A stretch of 64,000 bases of DNA from Gammaproteobacteria bacterium 45_16_T64 (GTDB lineage Bacteria; Pseudomonadota; Gammaproteobacteria; Pseudomonadales; Ketobacteraceae), in contig MABD01000009.1 in NCBI GenBank assembly GCA_002162955.1, forward strand, positions 186,001 through 250,000, in the 5' to 3' direction. Below the pieces are notes generated by a model, which had not been told where the DNA came from, did no database searches, and worked only from the letters and a program-made list of their open reading frames with translations. Position 1 is the first letter of the stretch. Every line of letters begins with the position of its first letter. The translations under genes were made by a program, and so were the position numbers. Positions 45,517 through 54,747 of the stretch are shown here, in pieces.

Positions 45517-46818
45517 ATGAATAAACCCGACCTAATCAACGCAATACACTCGATATTAGAAAACAAGCTGTGCATTCCTCAGATATCTGCATTCAGCCCA
45601 AACGCACGACTTAATCAGGATCTGTATTTAGATTCTGTATTGATATTACAACTTATTATTCAGTTAGAAACCGATCTGGGGTTCAATGTTCCAGACAACG
45701 CACTAACAAAAGATGATTTCACCACGGTTGCATCACTTGTTGACTTCCTATTAAACATCGACTCTACCGTAGAAGTATCACCTATTCCTGAAGAGTTTGA
45801 AGATATTAAAGTCCACTGCTTTGTCAGCTGTTTGTGCGAAATAATCAAAGCTGACGACCGCGTGGACCACCGACCGTTTTATTTTGGGGTATGGGATGCG
45901 GATGTTGTCTTGGATGGCAATGGGTGTATATCCTATCACTCAGAGGATATTAACCACGATTTTTTCCGACATTGGTACGAAAAATTATACAACGTATCGG
46001 TGACTCCATGGTACGACAAGACAATAAGCAAACAGGCAAACAGTAAGCGCCTTGTATCCCTGCTCGCGAATAAACCTGATACCCGTCAAATCATGGTAAT
46101 GCTAGACATGTATCGTTTACCCGAAAGAGAAAATAAATTTAACCAAAACCCGTTTCCACACTACGTCATGTTGGAACAGACTAGCAACCCAGAAACATGG
46201 CTTATGTTCGACCCAGACTTTCGCTGGGAAGGACATCAAGAAAAATCACAGGTACTACAAGCCATTGCATCACCCGCTGTCGATGGTGGGTACTACTTTG
46301 ATAGCCAGGACATTCGCCCGACCAGTATTTTATCGGTTCGCGACTATTTTCTTGCCTGCTTTAACAAAAACAATCCCATGACAGACGTCGTTGCGAACAT
46401 CGTATCCGCCTATGAAAACCGCCATCGGGCCAATCAAAATACGTCTATGTTAGGACAGGCCCTCGCTCAATTACCCGTATTAGCGATTCGAAAATACGCC
46501 TATGAGCATGGCTTAGCCTATTTTTGGCGCGCTCTTGATTTAGAAGATAGTGAGTTTGAAGCTTGGTGCGATGTTATCGAAGAACTCGTGGAGAACTATA
46601 AACTCATTCAGTATCGTGGACTTAAAATATCAAATAGTGAGACCACAAACGAACAGAAAAACCTCGCTTTCGATGAAATATCAACACTACTGGCCCAGCA
46701 AAATGAGCGCGAGTTTAGGATTAAGGCCCGCCTCTGGCAGGTATTCCAACTATGGCAATCTCAACACTTTCCTGACACTCCCCTAGAAAACCACCGTACC
46801 TTGGAGATGAATGAATGA
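45517..46818 (+). CDS. Acyl carrier domain fused to AsbE-like protein (AsbD-AsbE fusion)
   Basis: A 433-residue protein in two parts. Residues 1-85 form an acyl/aryl carrier domain with the phosphopantetheine serine at Ser40 (LYLDSVLILQL), the role of AsbD. Residues about 95-430 correspond to AsbE by position and length: cytoplasmic, no known catalytic motif, and needed in Bacillus to form the dihydroxybenzoyl-spermidine amide. In Bacillus these are separate genes; here they are one continuous frame. Begins 31 bases after asbC and overlaps asbF by four bases (ATGA). The AsbE assignment rests on context and weak resemblance. Confidence 0.75.
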   Translation: MNKPDLINAIHSILENKLCIPQISAFSPNARLNQDLYLDSVLILQLIIQLETDLGFNVPDNALTKDDFTTVASLVDFLLNIDSTVEVSPIPEEFEDIKVHCFVSCLCEIIKADDRVDHRPFYFGVWDADVVLDGNGCISYHSEDINHDFFRHWYEKLYNVSVTPWYDKTISKQANSKRLVSLLANKPDTRQIMVMLDMYRLPERENKFNQNPFPHYVMLEQTSNPETWLMFDPDFRWEGHQEKSQVLQAIASPAVDGGYYFDSQDIRPTSILSVRDYFLACFNKNNPMTDVVANIVSAYENRHRANQNTSMLGQALAQLPVLAIRKYAYEHGLAYFWRALDLEDSEFEAWCDVIEELVENYKLIQYRGLKISNSETTNEQKNLAFDEISTLLAQQNEREFRIKARLWQVFQLWQSQHFPDTPLENHRTLEMNE

Positions 46819-47672
46819 ACCTCTCGATCTGTACTATTTCATTTAGACACGAACTTATTTCCATAGACCAACTAGCTAACTGGGCCAAGACAAACAATTT
46901 CCAAGCTATCGAGTTATGGGGGGCCCACGCCCTAAACCTAGCAGACCAACCCAACTACGGACAAGATTGGTTATCAGGGTTTAATTTGCACTGCTCAATG
47001 ATTAGTGATTATTTGCCGTTACAAGGCCCAGAGCATGAAGTATTTAGCAAGGTACATCATTTATGCAGGCTCGCTAACCATTGGGGAGCTAGCAAGCTGC
47101 GTACATTTGCGGGACAAAAAGGTAGCGCAGAAACCTCACCCAAAGAACGTGCTCAGATCATTCAGCGACTTAGCGACATTTGTACTTGGGCAGAACAGCA
47201 TAGCATCACGTTGATAGTTGAAACCCACCCTAATACCTTGGCTGATAGTGTTGATTCAACCCATCAACTTATTAAGGAGGTTGCTCATGATAATCTAAAA
47301 ATCAATTTTGATGTTCTACATGTATGGGAGTCCGGAGCAGACCCCATCGTCGCAGTAGATCAGCTTGCCCCCCATATTCAGCATTTTCACTTGAAAAACA
47401 TCAGTTCTGAAAAATTCCTCGATGTATTTTTGCCCCCTAATGTTTATGCAGCATCCGGCACACGCGAGGGCATGGTTCCTGTATTCGAAGGTGCAGTTAA
47501 TTATGAAACATTTTTAGAACATCTTATCTACCACCATCATTCTGACTTATGGGAAATGGACGCATCACTGGAATGGTTCGGTCATCAAGCGAAAAAAGTA
47601 TTACGCAATGACCGGTATCAGTTACAGAAACTCGAACAACAATGCCAACTGGGTCATGTCATAAGTCAGTAA
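46815..47672 (+). CDS. asbF: 3-dehydroshikimate dehydratase AsbF
   Basis: A 285-residue TIM-barrel enzyme of the sugar-phosphate isomerase-like superfamily. It converts 3-dehydroshikimate to 3,4-dihydroxybenzoate, the aromatic unit of petrobactin. The metal- and substrate-site residues are visible: Glu136 and His138 (VETHPN), Asp166 (NFDVLHVW), His192 (HFHLKN) and Glu in WEMDASLEWFG near 247-253. The length fits AsbF. It overlaps the preceding gene by four bases and is followed by a strong terminator, so it closes the operon. Confidence 0.9.
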   Translation: MNLSICTISFRHELISIDQLANWAKTNNFQAIELWGAHALNLADQPNYGQDWLSGFNLHCSMISDYLPLQGPEHEVFSKVHHLCRLANHWGASKLRTFAGQKGSAETSPKERAQIIQRLSDICTWAEQHSITLIVETHPNTLADSVDSTHQLIKEVAHDNLKINFDVLHVWESGADPIVAVDQLAPHIQHFHLKNISSEKFLDVFLPPNVYAASGTREGMVPVFEGAVNYETFLEHLIYHHHSDLWEMDASLEWFGHQAKKVLRNDRYQLQKLEQQCQLGHVISQ

Positions 47673-47703
47673 ACACAACGCCACCTCTCCCCTTTAGCAC
47701 GCA

Positions 47704-47738
47704 CTATGGCCAGATATCACTGGCCATAGCTTCATTTT
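47704..47738 (+). terminator. Rho-independent terminator of the siderophore operon
   Basis: CTATGGCCAG (47704-47713) pairs perfectly with CTGGCCATAG (47720-47729) around a 6-nt loop, followed by a T-rich stretch. It lies 32 bases after the asbF stop. Confidence 0.85.
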
Positions 47739-47878
47739 GTAAACGTGCGAATTCCTCGTGTTTACTTAACATCGATTTATTCAATCTGCTCTGGTATTAA
47801 GGAATCAATTCGTTGTAGTCTTGAACGATCGTGCAAGATTCACGCTCACCCTAACACGGGTAACTTCAGGACTTCGCC

Positions 47879-49621
47879 ATGACAGATTTACAGGTTAATC
47901 GACTCGCAAAACAACCTCCTTTGGTACTACAACTTAAAGGATCCCAATTAACAATGGGGCAGCAACTCGGCGAACTGTTACATGAAGCAGGAGGTTATCA
48001 AGATGTTATCTCCTACTACCCTCGCATGGCTGAAGATCTCCTGATACTCGCTGCGCCAAGAAAAATTCGCAATAAACTGGCCCGCTCAATCATTAGACCC
48101 GGACTGCAATACGGTTTATCTAAATTAAATAACGCGAGAATTCCCGAATATGCCGCCAGAACCCACGCGGCGGTAGAATCTACTGACATAACACCAGCTA
48201 CGGCGAAGAGTATTCCAATTATGGATCTCTTTCAAAACAGCGTCGGTTTCTTATCAAAATTTAAAATGGTAGAACTTGCCGCACCGCATCTTACCCCCGT
48301 CCCTGCCTGCTCATCAGCCGTCGTGTGGGATGAAGCATCACAAGACGGTGATATTCTTCATGCTAGAAATTTTGATTTTCCTGGTGTTGGGTTTTGGGAC
48401 GAATCTCCGATGATAGTATTTTGTACACCCGACAAAGGCATTCCTTATGGATTCATATCCACAAGAGGGGCCGACGTTCCTGGCGTGTCTGCTTTCAACC
48501 AAGAAGGAATCAATGTCACATTTCACACTCGCTTCCACCGAGATGTAGATTTTAATGGCACCCCTGTAGTTGATCTTGGACACGATATTATCCGCAGATC
48601 ACGAACACTAAAAGAAGCTATCTCGGTAGTCAAAGAACACCGCATAGCTTCCAGCTGGGGAATCACCATTTCCTCGGCCAAAGAAAAATCGGCAGTACTT
48701 ATCGAAACCACCTCAACAGGAAGCCGCGTGGTAAAACCACAAGGCGGAAATTGGTTAGTTAATACCAACCACTACTTCGACCCTGAACTTCAACAAGGTC
48801 AACTCGAAACCTCGGCAACTTTTTTAGAACACTCCTTTAATCGTCAGAAGCGGATGCAACAGTTTATTCAACAAGGCATTGTTAAGGGTGGACTCAATAG
48901 TGCAGATTTGGAAAGTATGCTCGGTAATATGACTGAGGCAGAGGCTTTAGAGGAAGAACGAGTGATGGGTTCTGTGTTGGGACAATACTGCACCGTAAGC
49001 TCTATGGTCATTGCCCCATCCAAAGCAGAAGTTCGCATGTCGGTCGGAAAAGCACCTACTGGCTGGGGGCCGTATATAACAATCCCGATGGATTGGTCCG
49101 GTAACGTCGGATATAGCATTGTTGATACAAAAGGGGCAAGCAATCAATCAAACACTGTATTCCTCACCGACAGTATCAAACATAAAGCCTATGAACACTA
49201 CAGGGCTGCCTGCACCCATGACTTTAAAGGGGCACCGCTGGATATCATCGAATCCGAAATCACTTCAGCCGTTGCGCTAGCACCGCAAGATCCAGCATTG
49301 AATTTTTTAATGGGGACAATCGAGCTGGAAAAAGGTAATCCGCATAAGGCTTTACCGTTCTTCGTCGAAGGTGCTAATCAGGAACCGGGGGTTTTCCGCA
49401 AAGGCATGCTTCACTTATGGGCAGCAAGGAGCGCCGGAGCATCAGGCCAAGAGACCTTAGCACACGAATATTATCGAACGCTCTTAGCCCTTGAACATAG
49501 CCTTCTTTCTGGCACTCAGGCCCAAGCATATAAAGAATATAAGTCAGGAGGACCATCAACCAAAACACTCAAGAATATTGTGGTGTCTTATATGCTTATT
49601 GACGCACATGTAGCGGCATAA
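47879..49621 (+). CDS. C45-family autoproteolytic Ntn hydrolase/acyltransferase-like protein
   Basis: A 580-residue protein. Residues about 140-430 show the C45 (acyl-CoA:isopenicillin-N acyltransferase-like) fold, with candidate nucleophile Cys144 in VPACSSAVVWDEAS followed by the typical ARNFDFPG. In the family the precursor cuts itself before this Cys and the new N-terminal Cys attacks amide bonds. The N-terminal 140 residues would be the alpha part. The C-terminal 130 residues are helical and TPR-like. No signal peptide seen. It lies downstream of the siderophore operon but after a terminator, so it is probably transcribed separately. Substrate unknown; a siderophore amidase is one possibility. 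Confidence 0.8.
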   Translation: MTDLQVNRLAKQPPLVLQLKGSQLTMGQQLGELLHEAGGYQDVISYYPRMAEDLLILAAPRKIRNKLARSIIRPGLQYGLSKLNNARIPEYAARTHAAVESTDITPATAKSIPIMDLFQNSVGFLSKFKMVELAAPHLTPVPACSSAVVWDEASQDGDILHARNFDFPGVGFWDESPMIVFCTPDKGIPYGFISTRGADVPGVSAFNQEGINVTFHTRFHRDVDFNGTPVVDLGHDIIRRSRTLKEAISVVKEHRIASSWGITISSAKEKSAVLIETTSTGSRVVKPQGGNWLVNTNHYFDPELQQGQLETSATFLEHSFNRQKRMQQFIQQGIVKGGLNSADLESMLGNMTEAEALEEERVMGSVLGQYCTVSSMVIAPSKAEVRMSVGKAPTGWGPYITIPMDWSGNVGYSIVDTKGASNQSNTVFLTDSIKHKAYEHYRAACTHDFKGAPLDIIESEITSAVALAPQDPALNFLMGTIELEKGNPHKALPFFVEGANQEPGVFRKGMLHLWAARSAGASGQETLAHEYYRTLLALEHSLLSGTQAQAYKEYKSGGPSTKTLKNIVVSYMLIDAHVAA

Positions 49622-49643
49622 CCCACTACTTTTCAAGTTCAAT

Positions 49644-49682
49644 ATTTATGAGGCTCACTATATAATAGCGAGCCTCATAAAT
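49644..49682. terminator. Bidirectional terminator between convergent genes
   Basis: ATTTATGAGGCTC (49644-49656) pairs perfectly with GAGCCTCATAAAT (49670-49682), with an inner CTA/TAG pair in the loop. It separates the C45 gene from the minus-strand membrane genes and can work in both directions. Confidence 0.8.
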
Positions 49683-50537
49683 TTACGTAGCATTCACACC
49701 ATAATATTCTTTTACTCTGACGGACTTCTTAAAATAGGAAGTCCAAATATAGTAAAAGATAAGACTGCCCAGTATGGACGTGGGTTTTTCAGAAACGAAA
49801 TCATAATAAAACAGAGCACCACCGCCAATAAACGCTACGGAGGCAACACCTAGTCCAATTTTTAAATACACACTCACTCGATGAGGCACGTCCTCTTCTC
49901 TTGCGCTAAGAATTCTTACGGTTAACACCGATAATACCAATGCAGGAAGCATCTCAGCCAACAACCACAAGATCCCTATTAATTCTTGTTGCTCAATTTC
50001 ACCTAATATCACCATCGCCGAGACACCAAGAAATACCACGCCACCGAAGGTAATCGAAATAATATGCAACACTTGGAAAAAACGCAACCAACCACCAATC
50101 GTCAATTCATCATCTGATAGCGTAGACTCTGGCGCTTCATACACAACCTCCAAATTGACACCCGAGGTCTCCTTCATTTCTACAACCGTCGCATAAGACT
50201 TAGTTTCCCCTGTAGACGGAACCGACGTTTCAGCTTGCTCTTCTCTCGGCACTAGTGTCATAGCGTCGATCTTAGGTTTCTTCACATCAATCGACTTCTT
50301 CAACGGCTCTACTATAGCCTCTAGCCCCATGGCAACAATCGCTTTCTTATAAGCATTCGCGGTTTTCTCATCAAGACCTTTCTTAATAGAAAAAGGCATC
50401 GGTGATTGAAATACTTTATTGGCTTTATCAGAACTCAATTTGAATTTTTCTGCAAATGATTCCTGTGCATTCCCAAGGTCAACGTTTCCAACCGTATTCC
50501 CCGTAATGTATACCTGATATTTTTCTACTAAAGACAT
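49683..50537 (-). CDS. Membrane protein with shared N-terminal domain and DUF2569-like C-terminus
   Basis: A 284-residue protein. Residues about 4-80 form a soluble module (YQVYITGNTVGNV, FAEKFKLSSDKANKVF, SIKKGLDEKTANAYKKAI) that also occurs at the start of the protein encoded at 51218-52360. A polar linker follows, then four transmembrane helices (about 150-260) opening with GGWLRFFQVLH, which resembles DUF2569. ATG at 50537 follows GGATAAG. It lies 36 bases after the TerB-like gene. Function unknown. Confidence 0.7.
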   Translation of the reverse strand: MSLVEKYQVYITGNTVGNVDLGNAQESFAEKFKLSSDKANKVFQSPMPFSIKKGLDEKTANAYKKAIVAMGLEAIVEPLKKSIDVKKPKIDAMTLVPREEQAETSVPSTGETKSYATVVEMKETSGVNLEVVYEAPESTLSDDELTIGGWLRFFQVLHIISITFGGVVFLGVSAMVILGEIEQQELIGILWLLAEMLPALVLSVLTVRILSAREEDVPHRVSVYLKIGLGVASVAFIGGGALFYYDFVSEKPTSILGSLIFYYIWTSYFKKSVRVKEYYGVNAT

Positions 50538-50573
50538 ACTACTTATCCGTCCTTTTGAGGCCACCTACGACCA

Positions 50574-51110
50574 TTAACTCCACTTACTGTTGAGTGAGCG
50601 CTTGAATGTGTACTGACTGGCGAAGGCGTCCATCAATACAGATTGATCCTCACTAAAAATTCCTTCTGCGCTTCCTACCTTCTTCATTAATGACATGATC
50701 GACAGGTACTGCTCTTCAGAAACACTACTTTTACTTCTTTTAACAATATTCGTCATCTGGCCAACAAGGTTGTCCTCTCCTTTCAATAAGTGAGAGGCAG
50801 AAATATACAGCTCATTTGCTCCAGATTCCTGCAAACCGAATTCCGTTTGAAACATGTCCAATATGGTATTTTTGGTTTCACGAGTGATGGCACCGTCGCG
50901 ACCTGCAATCCCAACAGCCATTACTGCACCTAGCGTCATAGGCTCGTCAATATTAAGTATTGGTCTTTCACCATAGGTGCTCTGCCACTTCCTCCGCCTA
51001 GCGTAGTAAAATGGGTTTAGTGAATTAAGATCAAAACCTGAATTTTGCAATGCATGCAGCGCCCAAATCAGCCCTGCTAATGTCGTTAAGAAACCAATAA
51101 TGATATGCAT
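50574..51110 (-). CDS. TerB-like domain protein, membrane-anchored
   Basis: A 178-residue protein with one N-terminal hydrophobic helix (about 1-20), followed by a cytoplasmic helical domain with TerB-like character (AVMAVGIAGRDGAITRETKNTILDMFQTEFGL near residue 65). TerB-like domains bind metals and often serve in membrane-associated stress or modification systems. An AAGGA site precedes the ATG. It lies between two genes sharing an N-terminal domain. Assignment is by pattern only. Confidence 0.65.
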   Translation of the reverse strand: MHIIIGFLTTLAGLIWALHALQNSGFDLNSLNPFYYARRRKWQSTYGERPILNIDEPMTLGAVMAVGIAGRDGAITRETKNTILDMFQTEFGLQESGANELYISASHLLKGEDNLVGQMTNIVKRSKSSVSEEQYLSIMSLMKKVGSAEGIFSEDQSVLMDAFASQYTFKRSLNSKWS

Positions 51111-51217
51111 ACAGCTATCCTTTTCTGTCGTTATTTTTCATCAATATAAATGCTAAATGATATTACAATCGAGCCGAACTATGCGAACTATATCAAGTAC
51201 TGACGCAGTAGCCGCTA

Positions 51218-52360
51218 CTACGCGAATCGATCCTCACCTCTACCCAGCCTAAACGCCGTACCCACGCCAAGGAAAAGAAACAATGCGTCGATCAACCCAA
51301 AGTCCTCTTTCATCATGTCGATTGTGGAGAAGTTGTCTACCTCAACCTGAATAGTATTCCCATACCATTTCTCGAAGCTCATATCACTTTCGGTCAAGGC
51401 TTCGAAATCAGGCTCGATTGATTCTTTAAAGTAGGCAATCTCCTCATCCGTCACTCTATTCGTTTCATAGTATTCACTGTAATCATGGTCCACCATAAAC
51501 TGACGCAGTGACTGATTGCCTTTAACACTACGCTCATAATTCTGCGCTAGCTCACGCTCCTCATCATAGAACGATCGCATTTCTTCAGCTGAAGTGGACA
51601 GCATGTTCTTAAGCTGTTCTTGATAACCCTCCATTACCAGGTACTTTCCTCCCATAATCGCCATGACCGCCAACACACCACACATAACTCCAGACGCTTG
51701 TCCTTTTGAACCTGTAAAAGCAACCGCAAAGCCGATCGCCCCCCCGATTCCCCACGCAACAAGGCCAAGTTCATATTCGAAAGCAATCACTATGCCCTTC
51801 CAAAGCAGAGCTCCCAAAACCGCCGTGATTACCCCAACCACAATACCACTGAGTTTTAACGCATCACCCGAAAATACCGGCGCTTCTTGAGCCTTCACTT
51901 TTGACTCGCGACGCGAAGTATTAGGTGCAGTGCTAGCAGCTTCACTCTGTATTTTGTGGAAAAACACACCACAACCGTGACACTGTTCAGCTTTCGGCTG
52001 CTCTAGTTGGCACTTTTCACAGGTAATATTTGGATTGCTTTCTATCGCTTTCGGTGAGTACTCTGCTTCTGGGCTCTCGCCTTCAATGGGTTCCAAAGAC
52101 AGAGACAAGGGTGCGACAACCTTAACTTCCTTCGGCTTGAGTACGATCTCTAACCCCAAGCTTTCAAGTTTACGTTTATAGATCTGGGCATCTCTATGCT
52201 GAAGGTCTTTTTTTAAGACCTTCTTTTTACCCACAATGCTGCTCGCTTGCTCTGGGGAGATCTTAAACAATTTGGCAACAGAGTCTTGAACTTCCAATAG
52301 GTCAAATTCTTCAATGACTTTTCCACTACTTACGACGTTATACTGAGTATTATCTTCCAT
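51218..52360 (-). CDS. Membrane protein with shared N-terminal domain and Zn-ribbon-like motif
   Basis: A 380-residue protein. Residues about 6-80 carry the module shared with the protein at 49683-50537 (YNVVSSGKVIEEF, VAKLFKISPEQASSIV, VLKKDLQHRDAQIYKRKL). A possible zinc ribbon follows (CEKCQLEQPKAEQCHGC, near 115-131), then about three membrane helices (175-250) and a charged, probably coiled-coil region. It ends with a hydrophobic stretch (IDALFLFLGVGTAFRLG). Last of this three-gene group by coordinate, first by transcription. I do not recognise a family. Confidence 0.65.
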   Translation of the reverse strand: MEDNTQYNVVSSGKVIEEFDLLEVQDSVAKLFKISPEQASSIVGKKKVLKKDLQHRDAQIYKRKLESLGLEIVLKPKEVKVVAPLSLSLEPIEGESPEAEYSPKAIESNPNITCEKCQLEQPKAEQCHGCGVFFHKIQSEAASTAPNTSRRESKVKAQEAPVFSGDALKLSGIVVGVITAVLGALLWKGIVIAFEYELGLVAWGIGGAIGFAVAFTGSKGQASGVMCGVLAVMAIMGGKYLVMEGYQEQLKNMLSTSAEEMRSFYDEERELAQNYERSVKGNQSLRQFMVDHDYSEYYETNRVTDEEIAYFKESIEPDFEALTESDMSFEKWYGNTIQVEVDNFSTIDMMKEDFGLIDALFLFLGVGTAFRLGRGEDRFA

Positions 52361-52559
52361 GGTCTTGACCTATCGATGACTAAACACATTGCTCCTGCAG
52401 CGTTGATGCGCCTAAATGATTTCCGTGCCGCCCGCTGAGATTAGGTCGCTTATTATACAGACGGCATTCTTATTTTAAACAGTAAACACCTCAAATATAC
52501 GTCAACTTTGCTTACACAAAAGCAACATACACAAACGATCGCTGACATCCTAGTGGTAT

Positions 52560-53006
52560 CTATTTCATTGCTAACAACGTCGTTATATTTGAAAAATGCT
52601 GAGCCTGACCCAACAATTTGGTCCTGGTATCAAACCTATAGGCTGTCGAGCCCTCGATGATTTGCACAAAGTGAGTGATTTCTGAGCCTAAGAACGTTCC
52701 ACCATTATGGGGAATAATCGGTGGCGTATTACTTAATCTATTCATTTCAATATATGCTAATGCCACCATGCTATGGTGGCCTTCTTGAAGTACTTTCGCA
52801 GAGTTTACCGTCGGGTGATTTGCACCCACATTAGGCTTGTCAAAGAGTATATAATTGATCTTTTCCTCTATTCCACTCTGTGACTCATCGGCTTTATCAT
52901 GAATAGGTGTACCCCTTAGATAAACAAACCTTTGACCAAATCTATAACCTTGCTCATAGATTCGTATTAACGCTCGATGAACATCATGCACAGTGATTCT
53001 AACCAC
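52560..53006 (-). CDS. Hypothetical protein, 148 aa
   Basis: A 148-residue protein with no signal peptide, no membrane helix and no motif I recognise. The start is set by a GGAGGA five bases before GTG 53006; the longer frame upstream has no ribosome site. It has an Ala/Ile-rich helical start (DVHRALIRIYEQGYRFGQRFVYLRG), then a mixed sequence with several His and Gly. It stands alone at the edge of the AT-rich region and may be an accessory gene. Confidence 0.55.
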   Translation of the reverse strand: MVRITVHDVHRALIRIYEQGYRFGQRFVYLRGTPIHDKADESQSGIEEKINYILFDKPNVGANHPTVNSAKVLQEGHHSMVALAYIEMNRLSNTPPIIPHNGGTFLGSEITHFVQIIEGSTAYRFDTRTKLLGQAQHFSNITTLLAMK

Positions 53007-53700
53007 GATAATCCTCCATAAATAAGAGCAAATGCTACCACCTATGGTGAAATCGTCATAGGGTTGAAAATAGCCATATGACACAACATTTGAAGTTATC
53101 TATCCAGATACGGTTTTCGTCATTTGAGTAGTACTTCTAAAAACCATCACTCATACATTTATGTCATCTTCTGCTCAAAGGGTTGAATCCCCACCAATTA
53201 AGTATGGACTATTAAAATCTTCGACTATTTTAACCTTGAATAACGCTAAGCATGGCCTTTGACTCACAGGTCTCTGACCTTTTTCTCTAAATAGGGGGCA
53301 GCATTACAAGATAATGCCCAACACAGCGATCAGATAGGCCCTATATCGCTATATCCGTTGAAAAATACACAAGTATAAATAAATGCTGCATAGATTTTAA
53401 TAGATGGGGCGAACTACCTTGAAAACACCAAAATAGAGCCAAGTGGATATGAAGAAAGCATGCGTTAAACGTACAATATGTTAAGTTGACAGCGCTCTAA
53501 AATAGATTAAATTAAGTATACCATGTACATATAGATGAGGCTCGTATCATTTATATATCCAGTATTCTGAAGCTAATAGGCTTAAACTCCATAAAATGAG
53601 CAACATTATCAATGTACACGACAGGTCAAATAGGTTGTATACCATTTACTACTAGCTACCCTATTTGAAGCGAGATTAATATATTTAAATGGCCTCTTCA
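53007..53700. other. AT-rich gap without recognisable genes
   Basis: About 700 bases of AT-rich sequence between the hypothetical gene and the surface-sugar module. I see no open frame with a good ribosome site, no RNA gene and no clear repeat. It probably holds the promoter of the downstream operon and may mark one edge of a transferred segment. Confidence 0.45.
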
Positions 53701-54747
53701 ATGGTTTTGCATTTATTAACATTTTCAACGTTCACATCTTCCTTTATAGATCTGTTAGAAGATGAAGGGATCGGAGAGAATACATATTTTATACTTGGCG
53801 GGGATGAAAGGCATACAATAATTCACCGAGATAATATACGACTTTCAAAAAGGCCTACGGGATTTTTCGAAAGAATAAAATTCTATCTTGATTTAGTGAG
53901 CTGTAGTCATTCTTCAAGGAAAATAGTTATTCACGGTCTATTTGACATAAGGATTATAGGGCTCTTATTTCTTCAACAAGGGCTCTTGAAAAAATGCTAT
54001 TGGGTTATCTGGGGGGGAGATCTATATAGATTTAAATTAGCAAAGAAAAACGTTAAGAACTGGGTCTACGAAATATTGCGAAGACCTATAATTAGAAAAA
54101 TGGGGAATTTGTTAACGTATATCCAAGGTGACATAGATTTAGCCAGGAAGTGGTATTCTGCAACAGGAAAACATCACAATTGTTTGATGTACCATAGTAA
54201 TATTTATAAAGAACATCCTTTGAAAGAAAGGGAGCTCGACAATGTCGTAAATATACAATTAGGGAACTCGGCCGACCCCTCAAACAACCACCTAGAAATA
54301 TTAGAGCGCCTATTGCCTTACAAGAATGAGAATATAAAAATATACGCTCCGCTATCTTACGGAAATCCTGACTACGCAAAATTTGTAATGGATAAAGGAT
54401 CATCCTTATTTGGTGACAACTTCATCCCCCAAATAGAATTATTGGATTTTAACCGATATTTGGAATTTCTTGAAAAAATAGATATTGCAATATTTAATCA
54501 CGATCGACAACAAGCCATGGGTAATATAATAACTTTAATAGGATTAGGGAAAAAGGTCCACCTCAAAAATAGCATAACTCCATGGAATATGTTTCGCACC
54601 ATGGGCATCACCGTCTATCCAGCTTCAAAGATAGAGCTAACTAGCATTGAAAAAAGTACTAGTTTGAAGAACATAAATATCATAAAGAATAAATTTTCCA
54701 GAGAAACTCTAGTTAAACAATGGTCCGGTATTTTAAATCATGAGTAA
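53701..54747 (+). CDS. wecF: Fuc4NAc transferase-like glycosyltransferase (GT56, WecF-like)
   Basis: A roughly 348-residue protein resembling WecF, which transfers 4-acetamido-4,6-dideoxygalactose from its dTDP form to a lipid-linked sugar. Family-like blocks are WGGDLYRFK (near 110), IQLGNSADPSNNHLEIL (near 190) and VHLKNSITPWNMF (near 285). No membrane helix. Start uncertain: ATG 53701 or ATG 53689; no clear ribosome site. Its end overlaps the formyltransferase start by eight bases. With formyltransferase and WecE next to it, the true donor may be the N-formyl sugar. Confidence 0.78.
   Translation: MVLHLLTFSTFTSSFIDLLEDEGIGENTYFILGGDERHTIIHRDNIRLSKRPTGFFERIKFYLDLVSCSHSSRKIVIHGLFDIRIIGLLFLQQGLLKKCYWVIWGGDLYRFKLAKKNVKNWVYEILRRPIIRKMGNLLTYIQGDIDLARKWYSATGKHHNCLMYHSNIYKEHPLKERELDNVVNIQLGNSADPSNNHLEILERLLPYKNENIKIYAPLSYGNPDYAKFVMDKGSSLFGDNFIPQIELLDFNRYLEFLEKIDIAIFNHDRQQAMGNIITLIGLGKKVHLKNSITPWNMFRTMGITVYPASKIELTSIEKSTSLKNINIIKNKFSRETLVKQWSGILNHE

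Noticed and set aside
40481-47672. Aerobactin-type siderophore locus
   Set aside because: Two IucA/IucC-type proteins alone would fit aerobactin, but no lysine monooxygenase or acetyltransferase (IucD/IucB) is present, while AMP ligase, carrier and AsbF point to petrobactin.
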